Source of the DNA: Promethearchaeota archaeon
GTDB taxonomy: Archaea > Asgardarchaeota > Lokiarchaeia > Sigynarchaeales > SOKP01
Assembly (NCBI GenBank): GCA_019057775.1
Contig: JAHLWT010000146.1
Span: 1-37,217, forward strand
DNA: 37,217 bases
Direction of reading: 5' to 3'
Shown piece by piece: positions 1 to 8,862 of this stretch; within the stretch, counting starts at the first letter, position 1, and the number at the start of each line of letters is the position of its first letter. A program made the position numbers and the translations under genes. The notes beneath the pieces are model-generated. The model searched no databases. It saw only the letters and a list, made by a program, of their open reading frames with translations, and was not told the origin of the DNA.

Positions 1-2
1 AC

Positions 3-176
3 TGTCGAATGATCTTTCCTCAAGAATTAGACAGTTTAATGCATTATAACGGTTTCAAAATACTCCAAAAATATGGAACACATACCAAACATCCATTTGG
101 GAATGACTCATATGCTCAAATTATGATTTGTAAAAAAGAATCTTTGATTCAAGGAAGTTTAAACAGTGAATCCTAA
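3..176 (+). CDS. SAM-dependent methyltransferase, C-terminal fragment (5' partial)
   Basis: The gene enters from the left edge; only about 57 C-terminal residues are visible before TAA at 174-176. The sequence reads RMIFPQELDSLMHYNGF, then YGTH, then SYAQIMICKK. This pattern (aromatic/Pro, ELxxLL-like helix, xGF, and a last strand ending in IxxCKK) is typical of the C-terminal end of class I SAM-dependent methyltransferases. The substrate cannot be told from the fragment. Family assignment is by motif resemblance only. Confidence 0.6.
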   Translation, partial: CRMIFPQELDSLMHYNGFKILQKYGTHTKHPFGNDSYAQIMICKKESLIQGSLNSES

Positions 177-269
177 TTTAAGTTTTTTTGATTTGAGATA
201 TTCGAATTTTAGTTTTTTGCGAAGGCCTTGCTAAGGAATAAGTTATACGCCTTTTTTACCGTTTGCTGA

Positions 270-953
270 GACCTATCTAAAGCTTGTATCATCTCTATTA
301 ATGAATCTTTATACTCATCTTCCTTATTCTCTTCACAAATAACTTCGATTTCTTTTGATATTTCAGAAGAAGTAGCTATTGAACGAAAAGAAGGATTTGA
401 TTTTATCTCATCTATTATGGATAATCGTCTCTTTGAACAATTAATACGTTTAAAGGATACATATTCAACTCCTATTTTAATTTTAGAGGGTTTAAATGAT
501 AAAGTTTTCAATAAAGTAGGGATGAAAATTTCTTCAATTTACGGAGCACTTGCATTCATTTCTTATAAGCTAGGGATTTCTGTAATCCCAACTCGAAATC
601 TTGAGGAAACCGCCATAACAATTGAGCGAATTGCCTATCGAGAACAAGTGAAAAATGACATGCCACTCCTTTCTCGGAAAGCCCCAAAAGGAATGACCAT
701 CGAAGACCGGTGGATTTATATCATAGAAGGATTGGTAGATATTGGTCCTAAAAAAGCTATGTTGCTCATCCAGAAATTTAGAAACCCTTATAATGTAGTA
801 AGGGCGATCAAAAAGACTAATATCACCTTCACCAGGACGGGCAACCCAAAGGGTATTGAAGGCCCCCTAAAAGGATTAAAAGGGTTTAGCTGGAAGTTCG
901 TACAAAAGAATAAGGAGATATTATTTAGTAAATCAAAAAAGTATGAAGATTAA
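270..953 (+). CDS. XPF/ERCC4-type structure-specific nuclease domain protein, start unresolved
   Basis: This is a nuclease domain of the XPF/Mus81/Hef family, which cuts branched or flap DNA in repair. The ERK-x3-D active-site motif is visible as VAIERKEGFDF, encoded at about 372-401, followed by RLFEQLIRLKDTY, PILILEG, the GALA-like helix, ETA and IAYREQ. The C-terminal part (VDIGPKKAMLLIQKF and the stretch near GLKGFSWKF) looks like the tandem helix-hairpin-helix domain. The first in-frame ATG (417) lies after the ERK motif, so it cannot be the true start of an active enzyme. The frame is open back to 270, just after a TGA, without a standard start codon. The upstream residues fit the expected VDxRE/GDY strands poorly (FD replaces GD). 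The gene may use a rare start, be 5'-truncated, or carry a frameshift. The family call is firm; the start is not. Confidence 0.75.
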   Translation, partial: DLSKACIISINESLYSSSLFSSQITSISFDISEEVAIERKEGFDFISSIMDNRLFEQLIRLKDTYSTPILILEGLNDKVFNKVGMKISSIYGALAFISYKLGISVIPTRNLEETAITIERIAYREQVKNDMPLLSRKAPKGMTIEDRWIYIIEGLVDIGPKKAMLLIQKFRNPYNVVRAIKKTNITFTRTGNPKGIEGPLKGLKGFSWKFVQKNKEILFSKSKKYED

Positions 954-1008
954 TAATAAGGAGTATCTTATACAAAAATAAGACAAAAATAAATAACTTT
1001 TTAGCAAA

Positions 1009-3456
1009 TTGAAGTTGTCTTCTCACAAAGAATTAGAGGTACTTGACTATTCCACAGCGATAGAAACTCTAAGACAAAAATTGGATGCAGGATTTAATAA
1101 TACATATAAAAATATTCGCAAGGATTTAATTAGAATAGACGAACACACCAAGTGGAAAGATATTGTATATTTTATTACTCAATTGTTACTAGATATCAAT
1201 CAATTGAACAATATTCTGTACAAATACGCTAACACAGAAGATTTACAATTCCGAAAATTGCTCTGTATCGCAGCATCAAACATTTCTGATATTGTTAAAT
1301 ATTTCAAAAAACTAGAAAAAGTTCTTAATAATCATAATTACACAAGTGAACTATTCAGGGAAATTCTTAATTTAAAAGAACTAAACACCTTTAACATTCT
1401 TTTAGCTCAAATGATTGAATATATTGAAGAAAATAGATTCGATAGTAAAATCATTTTAGAATTTCTTACAAATACAGTTATGAGTAATAGTGCTATAGTT
1501 AGAGGATCCACAGTAAAAACACTCATATATAATTTTCCTGCGAAATCTGTACCATTACTAAGAGAATGGGCAGGAAAAGAAATATCGATTTCAGTAGCTA
1601 GAAAGCTATGGAAGCATTTAGAAGGATCAAAACATGGGGTTCATCATCAAGTGTTAAATGTGTTACTTCATAAAATATCAAAATATAATTATAACTTAGA
1701 TCTTGATGAGATTAAATTTTTGTTAGATTGGGATGAGGAATTGTATGAATTTCAATTTCCTTGTATTCAATTACAACTAAGCGTTGAGTATGACGACTTG
1801 CTTAATAAATATCCACCTTTTATTAATGTTGAAAAAAAAAGAGGTGGTGTTTACATTAATGATTGGCGAGATTATCCTACTACAATTCATTATATTTACT
1901 TAAAAAAATCTCAATTAAGTACAGGAGGGAGAGAAACTTCAATATATAATGGTCATATTTCAGGTTTAATTCTAAGAGATGTTACTAAAATTCCGAACAC
2001 TATAGGATTCCTCTCCAAACTTAAGTTTTTATCAATAGAATATAGTGAAAACCTGACTGAACTTCCAAAATCATTTAAAAATCTTAAAAATTTACGATAC
2101 TTGTATATTCATGAAACTGGTCTAAGTGAATTGTCCGACTTTTCTCATCTCCCAAGATTGAAATATCTAAGCCTAAAAGGTATCAAATTAAATAGCATAC
2201 CTCAATGGGTTAAAGATAAAGCTCGTAGATATCACTCCTTGAGATATATCAAAGAAGGCGTGAATAAAGACGATGCTTATGTATTGGGTTTATTAGAAAT
2301 ATTAATAGGAATGCCTCTTGACAACGTGAGAAAAAAAGTAATAGAAGACACAGTAAGTTATTATGAGTCTTTTACAGCTGCAAGCAAAGCTGACATTAAA
2401 TCCAAAATTGAGAATGAAGATTATATTAAAAATGAAATGGAAAGATATTTTTATGATGCTCATGGAACGAAGTTTTATAAAATAAATGAGGAAGGTTATG
2501 TAATAGGGATATCGTTAACTTCCTATGAGGGATCAGTTTCTATTAAACATATTCCAGAAGATATCGGTAATCTAAAACATATTGAAGAACTCGTGATTTC
2601 AACTGGAGAACAATTTACATTACCCGAAACGATTGCAAACCTTGCATCTCTCAAAACTCTAAGCCTTTATCGTAATATGATAGAATCGTTACCAGAATCA
2701 TTAGGAAACCTAGAATCTCTTGAGTATTTAAGTCTATCAAATAATGATATCAGTATTATTCCAGATTCGATTGGTGAGTTACTTTCATTGAGAAATTTAA
2801 GTTTAGACGGAAATAACATAGCGACTCTCCCTGAATCAATAAGTAAATTACGCTGTCTTCAAAGTATTAGCCTAAATAATAATCAGTTAGTGTCTTTACC
2901 AGAGGAAATAGGCGACCTAAAAATTCTTGAGCTGCTTGATTTTAGTAATAATAAGCTAGAAAGTATACCAGAAAGCATAATTAATTTAGTAAAACTTAGG
3001 TCAATATCCCTAGACAAAAATCCACTAAAAAGATTACCCGAATCTTTAGGAAACTTAAAATCTCTCGAACATTTGTCTCTAATTTCCACTAGAATTCATT
3101 CATTACCTAATTCGATTAATGAGTTATCTTCATTGAAAACTTTACGTTTAGATGAAAATAATATAGCAGAGCTTCCAGAATCAATTGGAGATCTAAGAAA
3201 TCTCAGAACTCTTAATCTATCTAAAAATAAGCTAGAAAGTATGCCAAAATCTATAAATAATTTAGAAAAGCTGGAATCATTAAGCTTATTTGGAAATCCT
3301 CTTAAAACTTTACCTGTATTTTTATTACAACTTAAATATTTAAAAACCATATATATTGATGAAGGCTTATTTTCTAAGATTCCTAAAGAAATTAAGGAAG
3401 AATTCGAGAAAAAAAGATTATCTGAAAATATAATATATTTGCTCAGAAATAAGTAG
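1009..3456 (+). CDS. Large HEAT-like and leucine-rich-repeat protein
   Basis: An 815-residue protein, apparently cytoplasmic (no signal peptide or membrane segment). Roughly residues 1-260 are helical and HEAT/ARM-like. A first LRR block lies near residues 310-400. A helical spacer follows, and a long second LRR block runs from about 500 to 800. The repeat unit is about 23 residues, LPESIxxLxxLxxLxLxxNxI. The start is a TTG at 1009; no ATG in this frame fits better. LRR arrays bind proteins, and large LRR and HEAT proteins are common in Asgard archaea. A second protein of the same design is encoded at the other end of the window. The partner and process are unknown. Confidence 0.85.
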   Translation: MKLSSHKELEVLDYSTAIETLRQKLDAGFNNTYKNIRKDLIRIDEHTKWKDIVYFITQLLLDINQLNNILYKYANTEDLQFRKLLCIAASNISDIVKYFKKLEKVLNNHNYTSELFREILNLKELNTFNILLAQMIEYIEENRFDSKIILEFLTNTVMSNSAIVRGSTVKTLIYNFPAKSVPLLREWAGKEISISVARKLWKHLEGSKHGVHHQVLNVLLHKISKYNYNLDLDEIKFLLDWDEELYEFQFPCIQLQLSVEYDDLLNKYPPFINVEKKRGGVYINDWRDYPTTIHYIYLKKSQLSTGGRETSIYNGHISGLILRDVTKIPNTIGFLSKLKFLSIEYSENLTELPKSFKNLKNLRYLYIHETGLSELSDFSHLPRLKYLSLKGIKLNSIPQWVKDKARRYHSLRYIKEGVNKDDAYVLGLLEILIGMPLDNVRKKVIEDTVSYYESFTAASKADIKSKIENEDYIKNEMERYFYDAHGTKFYKINEEGYVIGISLTSYEGSVSIKHIPEDIGNLKHIEELVISTGEQFTLPETIANLASLKTLSLYRNMIESLPESLGNLESLEYLSLSNNDISIIPDSIGELLSLRNLSLDGNNIATLPESISKLRCLQSISLNNNQLVSLPEEIGDLKILELLDFSNNKLESIPESIINLVKLRSISLDKNPLKRLPESLGNLKSLEHLSLISTRIHSLPNSINELSSLKTLRLDENNIAELPESIGDLRNLRTLNLSKNKLESMPKSINNLEKLESLSLFGNPLKTLPVFLLQLKYLKTIYIDEGLFSKIPKEIKEEFEKKRLSENIIYLLRNK

Positions 3457-3518
3457 AAGTGTTTTAGCAGCAAAACTTTTCTTTTCCTAATCGAATAAAG
3501 GAGAATAGAAAGAAAATT

Positions 3519-3713
3519 TCATTCAGGATTCCAAAAAGAAACTAATTTGCCTTTAGCATTTTTAGCAGCGACCGTAGCCTCTCCCATCAAGAACTTAAAC
3601 TCATCTGAATTAATAAAAATATCTCTATCTTCTAAGGTTTGAAATTTAATATAAAGTCCGGCACAGATTTTTGGTAAATGAAGCATTTTTCTTTTAAGTT
3701 TCTCTCTTGACAT
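3519..3713 (-). CDS. Small hypothetical protein (64 aa)
   Basis: I do not recognise this family. The basic N-terminus (MSREKLKRKMLHLPK) is followed by a mixed alpha/beta pattern (GLYIKFQTLEDRDIF, FLMGEATVAAKNAKG) ending in FWNPE. The composition resembles a folded soluble protein rather than a random antisense frame, and no other gene overlaps it. There is no signal peptide or membrane segment. It lies convergent with the preceding LRR gene. Confidence 0.5.
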   Translation of the reverse strand: MSREKLKRKMLHLPKICAGLYIKFQTLEDRDIFINSDEFKFLMGEATVAAKNAKGKLVSFWNPE

Positions 3714-3772
3714 AATACTTCATAATACATTCAAGATCCACTCCAAATATATAAAGAAAAAAAGAAATAATT

Positions 3773-4003
3773 TCAAATAATTTTTAATTTAGGTTCACGA
3801 GATTCAATTAACTCTTGACACATTATCCATGTTAAAAATAGCAGCAAAAATGTTATCCCCCCAATACAAAATCCAATTAAGAAACTAATATCCAAATAAA
3901 TTGCACCAAAGATAGCCATGGCAACAAAAATAGCTAAAAACCCCAAAGATATCATTATCTCAAAAGGAGAACCTCGTCTATTTATTTTCTTATTTTTTTC
4001 CAT
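3773..4003 (-). CDS. Small membrane protein with two transmembrane helices (76 aa)
   Basis: Two hydrophobic segments are visible, about residues 16-38 (ISLGFLAIFVAMAIFGAIYL) and 42-63 (FLIGFCIGGITFLLLFLTWI), separated by a short turn. The N-terminus is basic (MEKNKKINRR) and the C-terminus charged. The topology is probably N-in/C-in. No known family is recognised. It has the same size and layout as the 92-residue membrane protein encoded at 6078-6356, but I see no clear sequence similarity between them. Confidence 0.6.
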   Translation of the reverse strand: MEKNKKINRRGSPFEIMISLGFLAIFVAMAIFGAIYLDISFLIGFCIGGITFLLLFLTWIMCQELIESREPKLKII

Positions 4004-4281
4004 TTTCTCACCTTCTCTTATCTAATATGAAGTATCATTATCAATATTTGAATCTAAATATAAAAAGGAAAAATTTTGTGAGTCTGCAAAATTCAGTGTT
4101 TTTTAACTTTTGAAATTGCTTAACTCTGAAATTAAGAATGGATTCTTAATATTGCCACTATAATAGAATTTATATATCATTATACATTAAATTCCTTAAT
4201 AATATTATAATTTTTTCTTATTTCTTTCTCATTAATTAATATTATCCCAGCCCTATTATTTATATATATGAAGAGAAATAA
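4004..4281. other. AT-rich intergenic stretch upstream of the acetone carboxylase fragment
   Basis: No gene is visible here. Several TATA-like AT runs occur (for example around 4255-4268) and an ATG at 4268 opens a short frame, but that frame is out of phase with the carboxylase fragment downstream. The missing N-terminal half of the alpha subunit is not encoded here in any plus-strand frame. Confidence 0.5.
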
Positions 4282-5577
4282 TTTACTTATGAGTATAGCA
4301 GTAAATTACATCTTTCATTTGATGGAGCTAGCGCATGCGGCCCAAATTCGATTAATTGTGGTATTGGAGCATTATCTGGAGCTACATGGGTTTTATTGAC
4401 ACAAATTCTAATTTATGGAGATAAAGTTAATGATGGGGCTCATTATGCAGTTAGTAATTATTTTCCTTTAGGCTCATGGGCGAATCCAGGAGATCCTTAT
4501 CTATCTTATCAGAATCCCTGGGGAAACATAATACCTGCCTACTCGTGCATGATGAAATGCCTTTCTTATGGATTATTTTCTCGTGGGTATAGAGAAGAAG
4601 TCTTTAGTGGATATGGTTTAACAAGGGATGCGATTCAAGGAGGAGGAACTTATGATTCTGGACCTTTAAAAGGACAATTATGGATGTTATCAACATTCGA
4701 AATTAGTGGTCAAGGTTTAGGAGCAAGCGCAGTAAGAGATGGCTTAAATTGGGGATATGCAATGTGGAATCCTGAATCAGATCTTGGTGATGTTGAGACT
4801 TGGGAATTGTTTCAAGGAGGAGTACCCTATTTAGCAAGGAAGGTGAAACCAAATAATGTAGGTCATGGAAAATATCGAGGAGGTTCAAATTATGGGGGTG
4901 TGGCATTTGTAGCTCATTCTAAAGATGTTGAATTTTTTGGTATCGCAGAGGGATTAGTTTTTAGTGGAGCAGGGGGTATGCATGGTGGATATCCCCAACC
5001 TACAGCTTACAGACTTATTGCAAAAAACACTAATTTAAAAGAGATTTTTGAAAAACATGAAGATTATCCACTTTGGGACCCAGATCCTTCTAATGGTGAA
5101 TTTGAACGACTTTTAAAAGGAGATATTATACGAAAACCCTATGCTCAAATGTATCCAATAGCACTTAAGAATTACGATATGTTTCATTGGTGCATGAGTG
5201 GAGGTCCCGGGTATGGTGATCCTCTTGAAAGGGATGTAAATTCTGTTATCCAAGATCTTAACGATGGGATTTGCACCCAAGAAAAAGTCTTACATATTTA
5301 TGGAGTGGTTGCAACTTATGAAGATGAGAGTCAAGAATGGAAATGTAATGAAAATTTAACGCAAGAACAACAAAAAAAGTTAAGAAATGAAAGAAAAGAA
5401 AAATCATTGACTTTTGAAGAATTTAAAGAAAGGGAACGAAAGAAACTCATTGAAAATCAATTGAGTAAGCCAGTTAAAATTATGTATAAAGAAAGTTTGG
5501 AGTTATCAGATAAATGGGCAAAAGAATTTCGAGAATTTTGGAACCTTCCTGAAAACTTCAAAGTGGAGGTGGATTAG
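4282..5577 (+). CDS. Acetone carboxylase alpha subunit (HyuB-like), C-terminal part only
   Basis: The protein matches the C-terminal half of the hydantoinase B/acetone carboxylase alpha family. Visible pieces are FDGAS, NDGAHYAVSNYFPLGSWANPGDP, the glycine-rich core (GGVAFVAHSKDVEFFG, FSGAGGMHGGYPQPTAYR) and CMSGGPGYGDPLERD near the end. These enzymes carboxylate acetone to acetoacetate using ATP and bicarbonate, as an alpha/beta/gamma complex. The usual alpha subunit is near 770 residues; here only about 430 are open, from just after a TAA at 4279. Convincing coding sequence (ACGPNSINCGIGALSGATW) extends upstream of the first possible start (TTG 4396), yet no start codon exists in frame above it. 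The gene is therefore an N-terminally truncated remnant, half of a split gene, or damaged by an assembly indel. The beta subunit is absent from the window. Confidence 0.75.
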   Translation, partial: FTYEYSSKLHLSFDGASACGPNSINCGIGALSGATWVLLTQILIYGDKVNDGAHYAVSNYFPLGSWANPGDPYLSYQNPWGNIIPAYSCMMKCLSYGLFSRGYREEVFSGYGLTRDAIQGGGTYDSGPLKGQLWMLSTFEISGQGLGASAVRDGLNWGYAMWNPESDLGDVETWELFQGGVPYLARKVKPNNVGHGKYRGGSNYGGVAFVAHSKDVEFFGIAEGLVFSGAGGMHGGYPQPTAYRLIAKNTNLKEIFEKHEDYPLWDPDPSNGEFERLLKGDIIRKPYAQMYPIALKNYDMFHWCMSGGPGYGDPLERDVNSVIQDLNDGICTQEKVLHIYGVVATYEDESQEWKCNENLTQEQQKKLRNERKEKSLTFEEFKERERKKLIENQLSKPVKIMYKESLELSDKWAKEFREFWNLPENFKVEVD

Positions 5578-6072
5578 ATGGTCAGTTATGATAAGAAAAC
5601 ATTAGAAAGAATGATTAATGGAACTTTATCCTGGGATGAATTAAGAGTAATAATAAGTGGTAATAAGGATGCTGATAGATTTGATAAAATACTTGATATT
5701 TTACAAGATAATGTTGCTTGGCCAGAAAAAATAATTTTACCTCTCCATGAACATCTTTATATTGTGCTAAAAGATAATCACAGAATTGTAAAATGTGATT
5801 GCGGTCATGAATTTGGAGATTATAAAATAAATTGGAAAACTAAATGTCGAATACGGATTAGAGATACATTTGAGACAATTGAAGAACTTTATCCTAAAGA
5901 TATGGGATGTGATCCTACTTGGCAAGAACTTAGAGAATATTTATGTCCTGGGTGTTTTAGACTATTAGATGTAGAAGCCGTTCCTCCGGGATATCCAACG
6001 ATTTTTAACTTCCTTCCAGATATTGATAATTTCTATGAAAAATGGTTAGGAAAAAAGGCGCCAGATAGGTAA
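5578..6072 (+). CDS. acxC: Acetone carboxylase gamma subunit
   Basis: This is the small zinc-binding subunit of the acetone carboxylase complex. The signature is clear: CDCGHEFGDYKINWK, then RIRDTFETIEELYPKDMG, WQELREYLCPGCFRLLDVEAVPPGYP, and a C-terminal FNFLPDIDNFYEKWLGKK. CxCGH and CPGC are the metal-binding cysteines. At 164 residues it is close to the usual length and looks intact. Its ATG follows the alpha-fragment stop directly, with GGAGGTGG about 6 bases upstream, so the two are co-transcribed. Retention of an intact gamma gene and its ribosome site argues that the locus is either still used or only recently damaged. Confidence 0.85.
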   Translation: MVSYDKKTLERMINGTLSWDELRVIISGNKDADRFDKILDILQDNVAWPEKIILPLHEHLYIVLKDNHRIVKCDCGHEFGDYKINWKTKCRIRIRDTFETIEELYPKDMGCDPTWQELREYLCPGCFRLLDVEAVPPGYPTIFNFLPDIDNFYEKWLGKKAPDR

Positions 6073-6077
6073 TATTA

Positions 6078-6356
6078 TCATACTATCGGTGCTCTTAAAT
6101 CTTTCTTATATTTACTGGGATCAAAATTTTTCGATTTATAGTTTATATAAAGACCATAACTTATCATGAAAACAGAAAACAAAAAATAACCCATCCAAAA
6201 TGTAAAACCTGTAATGAGCCATCCAATCCTTGTGACTCTATTTGATATAACCACAAAAATTATGCCTATTAATGCTATTACAGATGAAGTAACTCCACAT
6301 ATTAGATCAAAATATATCGCGATTCTTTCATTCTTTATTTGACTCTTTCTTGCCAT
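6078..6356 (-). CDS. Small membrane protein with two transmembrane helices (92 aa)
   Basis: The N-terminus is basic (MARKSQIKNER). Two long hydrophobic stretches follow, about residues 15-40 (DLICGVTSSVIALIGIIFVV) and 45-70 (IGWLITGFTFWMGYFLFSVF), then a charged tail. No family is recognised. It converges on the acetone carboxylase gamma gene with a gap of only five bases. Confidence 0.55.
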   Translation of the reverse strand: MARKSQIKNERIAIYFDLICGVTSSVIALIGIIFVVISNRVTRIGWLITGFTFWMGYFLFSVFMISYGLYINYKSKNFDPSKYKKDLRAPIV

Positions 6357-6406
6357 GTGATTGCTCGTGAATAAAAAATAAAATTATTAAGATAAAAAAT
6401 TCAAGT

Positions 6407-7591
6407 TTAGCTTAAAAATTTTTCAATCAGATCGTATACTTCCTCTAATATTTCTATTTTTGGGAGGAATGTAAATCTTACATGATTTTTGCCTAATTCT
6501 CCAAAACCAGAACCATATACACCACAAACTCCGGTAGTTTTAAGTAAATCTATTACAAAATCTTTATCATTATTCCATTTTTTAAATTCATTGAAATCTA
6601 ATCTTGGAAATAAATAAAAAGCACCATTCGATTTAACACATGAAATTCCTTCAATTTTCCTAAGTCTATTATAAGAATAATCCCTTCTTTCTTTTAACTT
6701 TTTAACCATTGCAACAGTATGAGTCCCTGGATTTCTTAATATTTCTATGGCTGCATATTGAGCTACTGAGCTAGCGGATAACCTTGCTCGTGCCATTTTA
6801 GCAATTCCCTCTTTTAGTTCATCCAATTTATTTTCTGGATCATGATAATACATATAACCTAATCTCCAACCTGTTGCAAGATGAGTTTTTGAGAAACCAT
6901 TCAAGCCAATAATCGGGACGTCTTTACTTAAAGATGCGGGACTTGTAAATGATTTTTCATAAAGTATTTGATCATAAATCTCATCCGAAATTATCGGTAA
7001 ATTATATTCACCTGCAATATCAATGATTTGTTTTATATTTTTTTCGCTATACATCACTCCCGTGGGATTATTGGGGGAGCATATTAAAATTGCTTGTGTT
7101 TTGTCGCTTATCTTATTTCTTAAATCTTCAATATTTGGTTCCCAATCATTTTTTTCGTCCAATTCATATTCTACAGGAATTCCATCAAAAAATTTAGTAT
7201 AATTTATGTAAAGAGGGTAACTAGGGCCGGGAATAAGAAATTCATTCTTATTCTCAATTAGTCCAGCAACAAGAAAAAAGATTCCTTCTGTTACTCCTGA
7301 AGTGACTAAAACATCTTCTTTAGTAATATCAATTTTATAGTTCTGATTGATAAGTTTACTAATTTCATCTCGGAGTTCTGAGACTCCCATTGAATCGACA
7401 TAAAAATTTTTTCTATTAAATGTTGCATCCGCTAATGCCTGGGAAATATATTTTGGAGTCACGAAATCGTATTGTGGAGGATCTCCAATATTTAAATGGA
7501 AAACTTTTTTCCCACTTTTCTTAACCTCATTAGCTACAACAGCTATTTCCCGTATTGCATAAGAGATTTCACTTAATCTTTGAGTTACCAT
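6407..7591 (-). CDS. Class I/II PLP-dependent aminotransferase (alanine/aspartate type)
   Basis: Fold-type I aminotransferase of 394 residues, full length for the AspC/AlaT group. Visible motifs: SGVTEGIFFLVAG, PGPSYPLYINY, ICSPNNPTGVMYS (with the Asn that contacts the PLP ring), ISDEIYDQILY (the Asp-x-x-Tyr pair), and NGFSKTHLATGWRLGY with the Schiff-base lysine. The C-terminal arginine region is VRFTFLP. The likely reaction is amino transfer between alanine or aspartate and 2-oxoglutarate. Substrate cannot be fixed from the sequence. It is transcribed alone, upstream of the small membrane protein. Confidence 0.9.
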   Translation of the reverse strand: MVTQRLSEISYAIREIAVVANEVKKSGKKVFHLNIGDPPQYDFVTPKYISQALADATFNRKNFYVDSMGVSELRDEISKLINQNYKIDITKEDVLVTSGVTEGIFFLVAGLIENKNEFLIPGPSYPLYINYTKFFDGIPVEYELDEKNDWEPNIEDLRNKISDKTQAILICSPNNPTGVMYSEKNIKQIIDIAGEYNLPIISDEIYDQILYEKSFTSPASLSKDVPIIGLNGFSKTHLATGWRLGYMYYHDPENKLDELKEGIAKMARARLSASSVAQYAAIEILRNPGTHTVAMVKKLKERRDYSYNRLRKIEGISCVKSNGAFYLFPRLDFNEFKKWNNDKDFVIDLLKTTGVCGVYGSGFGELGKNHVRFTFLPKIEILEEVYDLIEKFLS

Positions 7592-7755
7592 AAAGAATCA
7601 TATCTAAAAGAGAATTACAATATTGAAAATTTGTATATTAGTGATTATTATATAAAATTAAAGAATTTTTTTATTAAACAGCAATGATTCCATTCCAGAA
7701 TAATTATTTAAAAAATTGAAAAGAAAATAATGGATTTCCTCTTATAAATTAATCT

Positions 7756-8829
7756 TTATTGTAAAAGTATATCCCAATCGATTTCTTTTTCAATAATTTT
7801 TAAAACTTTATCTAATTCATCTTTTTGAATCCCTGGTTTTAATCTTTCTAAGTTTCTCATTGTAGTATAGGTATCAGAGGGGCTTAAAATAATTGGGATA
7901 TTTTTCTCATTCGCAGCAGTAATTACTCTTAAATCTGGTTGCATAAAACCAGTTAAAATTAAACAGGAGACATCTTGATCAAGGGCTGCAACAGCTAAAT
8001 CTGCCCGATCACCACCAGTTATAACAGCTGCTTTTTTAACTTGCCTAAAATATTTTAATGCCGCTTGAGCATTCATCGCGCCGATGAGATATGTTTCTAC
8101 CAGGTTATCCAAACCAGAAGAGGCGGACTCATTGATCAATTCCCCTCCTATCTGTTCTTTAACTTCACTTACGCGAGGTGAGAATAATTCTAAACTGGTT
8201 TCAATTATTCCCAATATTGGAATATTATATCTACTAATATTATCATCTGTAAGCTCTTTAATTCTTTCTATATAATCAAATTCAATTTTGTTGAAGAGTA
8301 TACCTAAAATATTCATTTTTCTGTAATCGAAGTAATTTTTGGTGAAGAAGAAGTTATCTATACAACGATCAGACGAATCAGTAGAAACATAGATTAAATC
8401 CGTTATCCCTAACATTTGAGCAATACTTACATCATCAATTCCAACTCTGACGAATTTTCGGATACTAGGATTTCCCTCAATAATTATATAATCAACGTCT
8501 TTAGTTATTTCTTCATAAGCTTTTTTAATTTGTTGCATATATTCTTCTTTTTTACTTGCATCAACTAAATCAATGTAGTATGCATCTGGAATTGATACAG
8601 GTGAAATTAATTGATATGGATGTTGAGGTTTATATACTGTATTTAAAATAAAACTAACGTCAGGATCTGCTTTATTTGAAAAGGCTCCTTTAGGAACACC
8701 AATAGGTTTAAAGTAAGCGAATTTTTTTCCTTCTTTTTTTAATTTCTGAATAAAACCTAATGAAATAAAACTCTTTCCAACTCGTTCTCGGAGCGAACTT
8801 AAATAAAATGCTTTAACCATTTTTTTCAC
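7756..8829 (-). CDS. BioD-like/DRTGG protein related to the phosphotransacetylase N-terminal region
   Basis: 357 residues. The N-terminal about 215 residues are a dethiobiotin-synthetase-like P-loop domain: SLRERVGKSFISLGF carries the nucleotide loop and FKPIG the following strand, with DYIIIEG further on. The C-terminal part is a DRTGG domain (AAVITGGDRADLAVAALDQD, CLILTGF, IILSPSDTY). This architecture equals the N-terminal regulatory half of long phosphate acetyltransferases but lacks the catalytic domain. It is encoded 33 bases downstream of the ADP-forming acyl-CoA synthetase and on the same strand, so it probably belongs to the same transcript and may sense nucleotide or acyl-CoA state. 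That role is inference. Confidence 0.85.
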   Translation of the reverse strand: MKKMVKAFYLSSLRERVGKSFISLGFIQKLKKEGKKFAYFKPIGVPKGAFSNKADPDVSFILNTVYKPQHPYQLISPVSIPDAYYIDLVDASKKEEYMQQIKKAYEEITKDVDYIIIEGNPSIRKFVRVGIDDVSIAQMLGITDLIYVSTDSSDRCIDNFFFTKNYFDYRKMNILGILFNKIEFDYIERIKELTDDNISRYNIPILGIIETSLELFSPRVSEVKEQIGGELINESASSGLDNLVETYLIGAMNAQAALKYFRQVKKAAVITGGDRADLAVAALDQDVSCLILTGFMQPDLRVITAANEKNIPIILSPSDTYTTMRNLERLKPGIQKDELDKVLKIIEKEIDWDILLQ

Positions 8830-8862
8830 TTCATCTATTCTTTTAAATTTATTTTTAGTTTT

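Noticed and set aside
209..511. Open frame of 100 codons on the minus strand overlapping the XPF-type nuclease
   Set aside because: Its first half is antisense to the conserved ERK and RLFEQL motifs and is Ser/Lys/Arg rich. The second half (EIEVICEENKEDEYKDSL) looks more protein-like, but no start codon separates it from the shadow part, so I do not call it.
4289..4398. ATG at 4289 as the start of the acetone carboxylase alpha fragment
   Set aside because: It is one base out of phase; its own frame ends at TGA after 36 codons and yields a sequence without family similarity.
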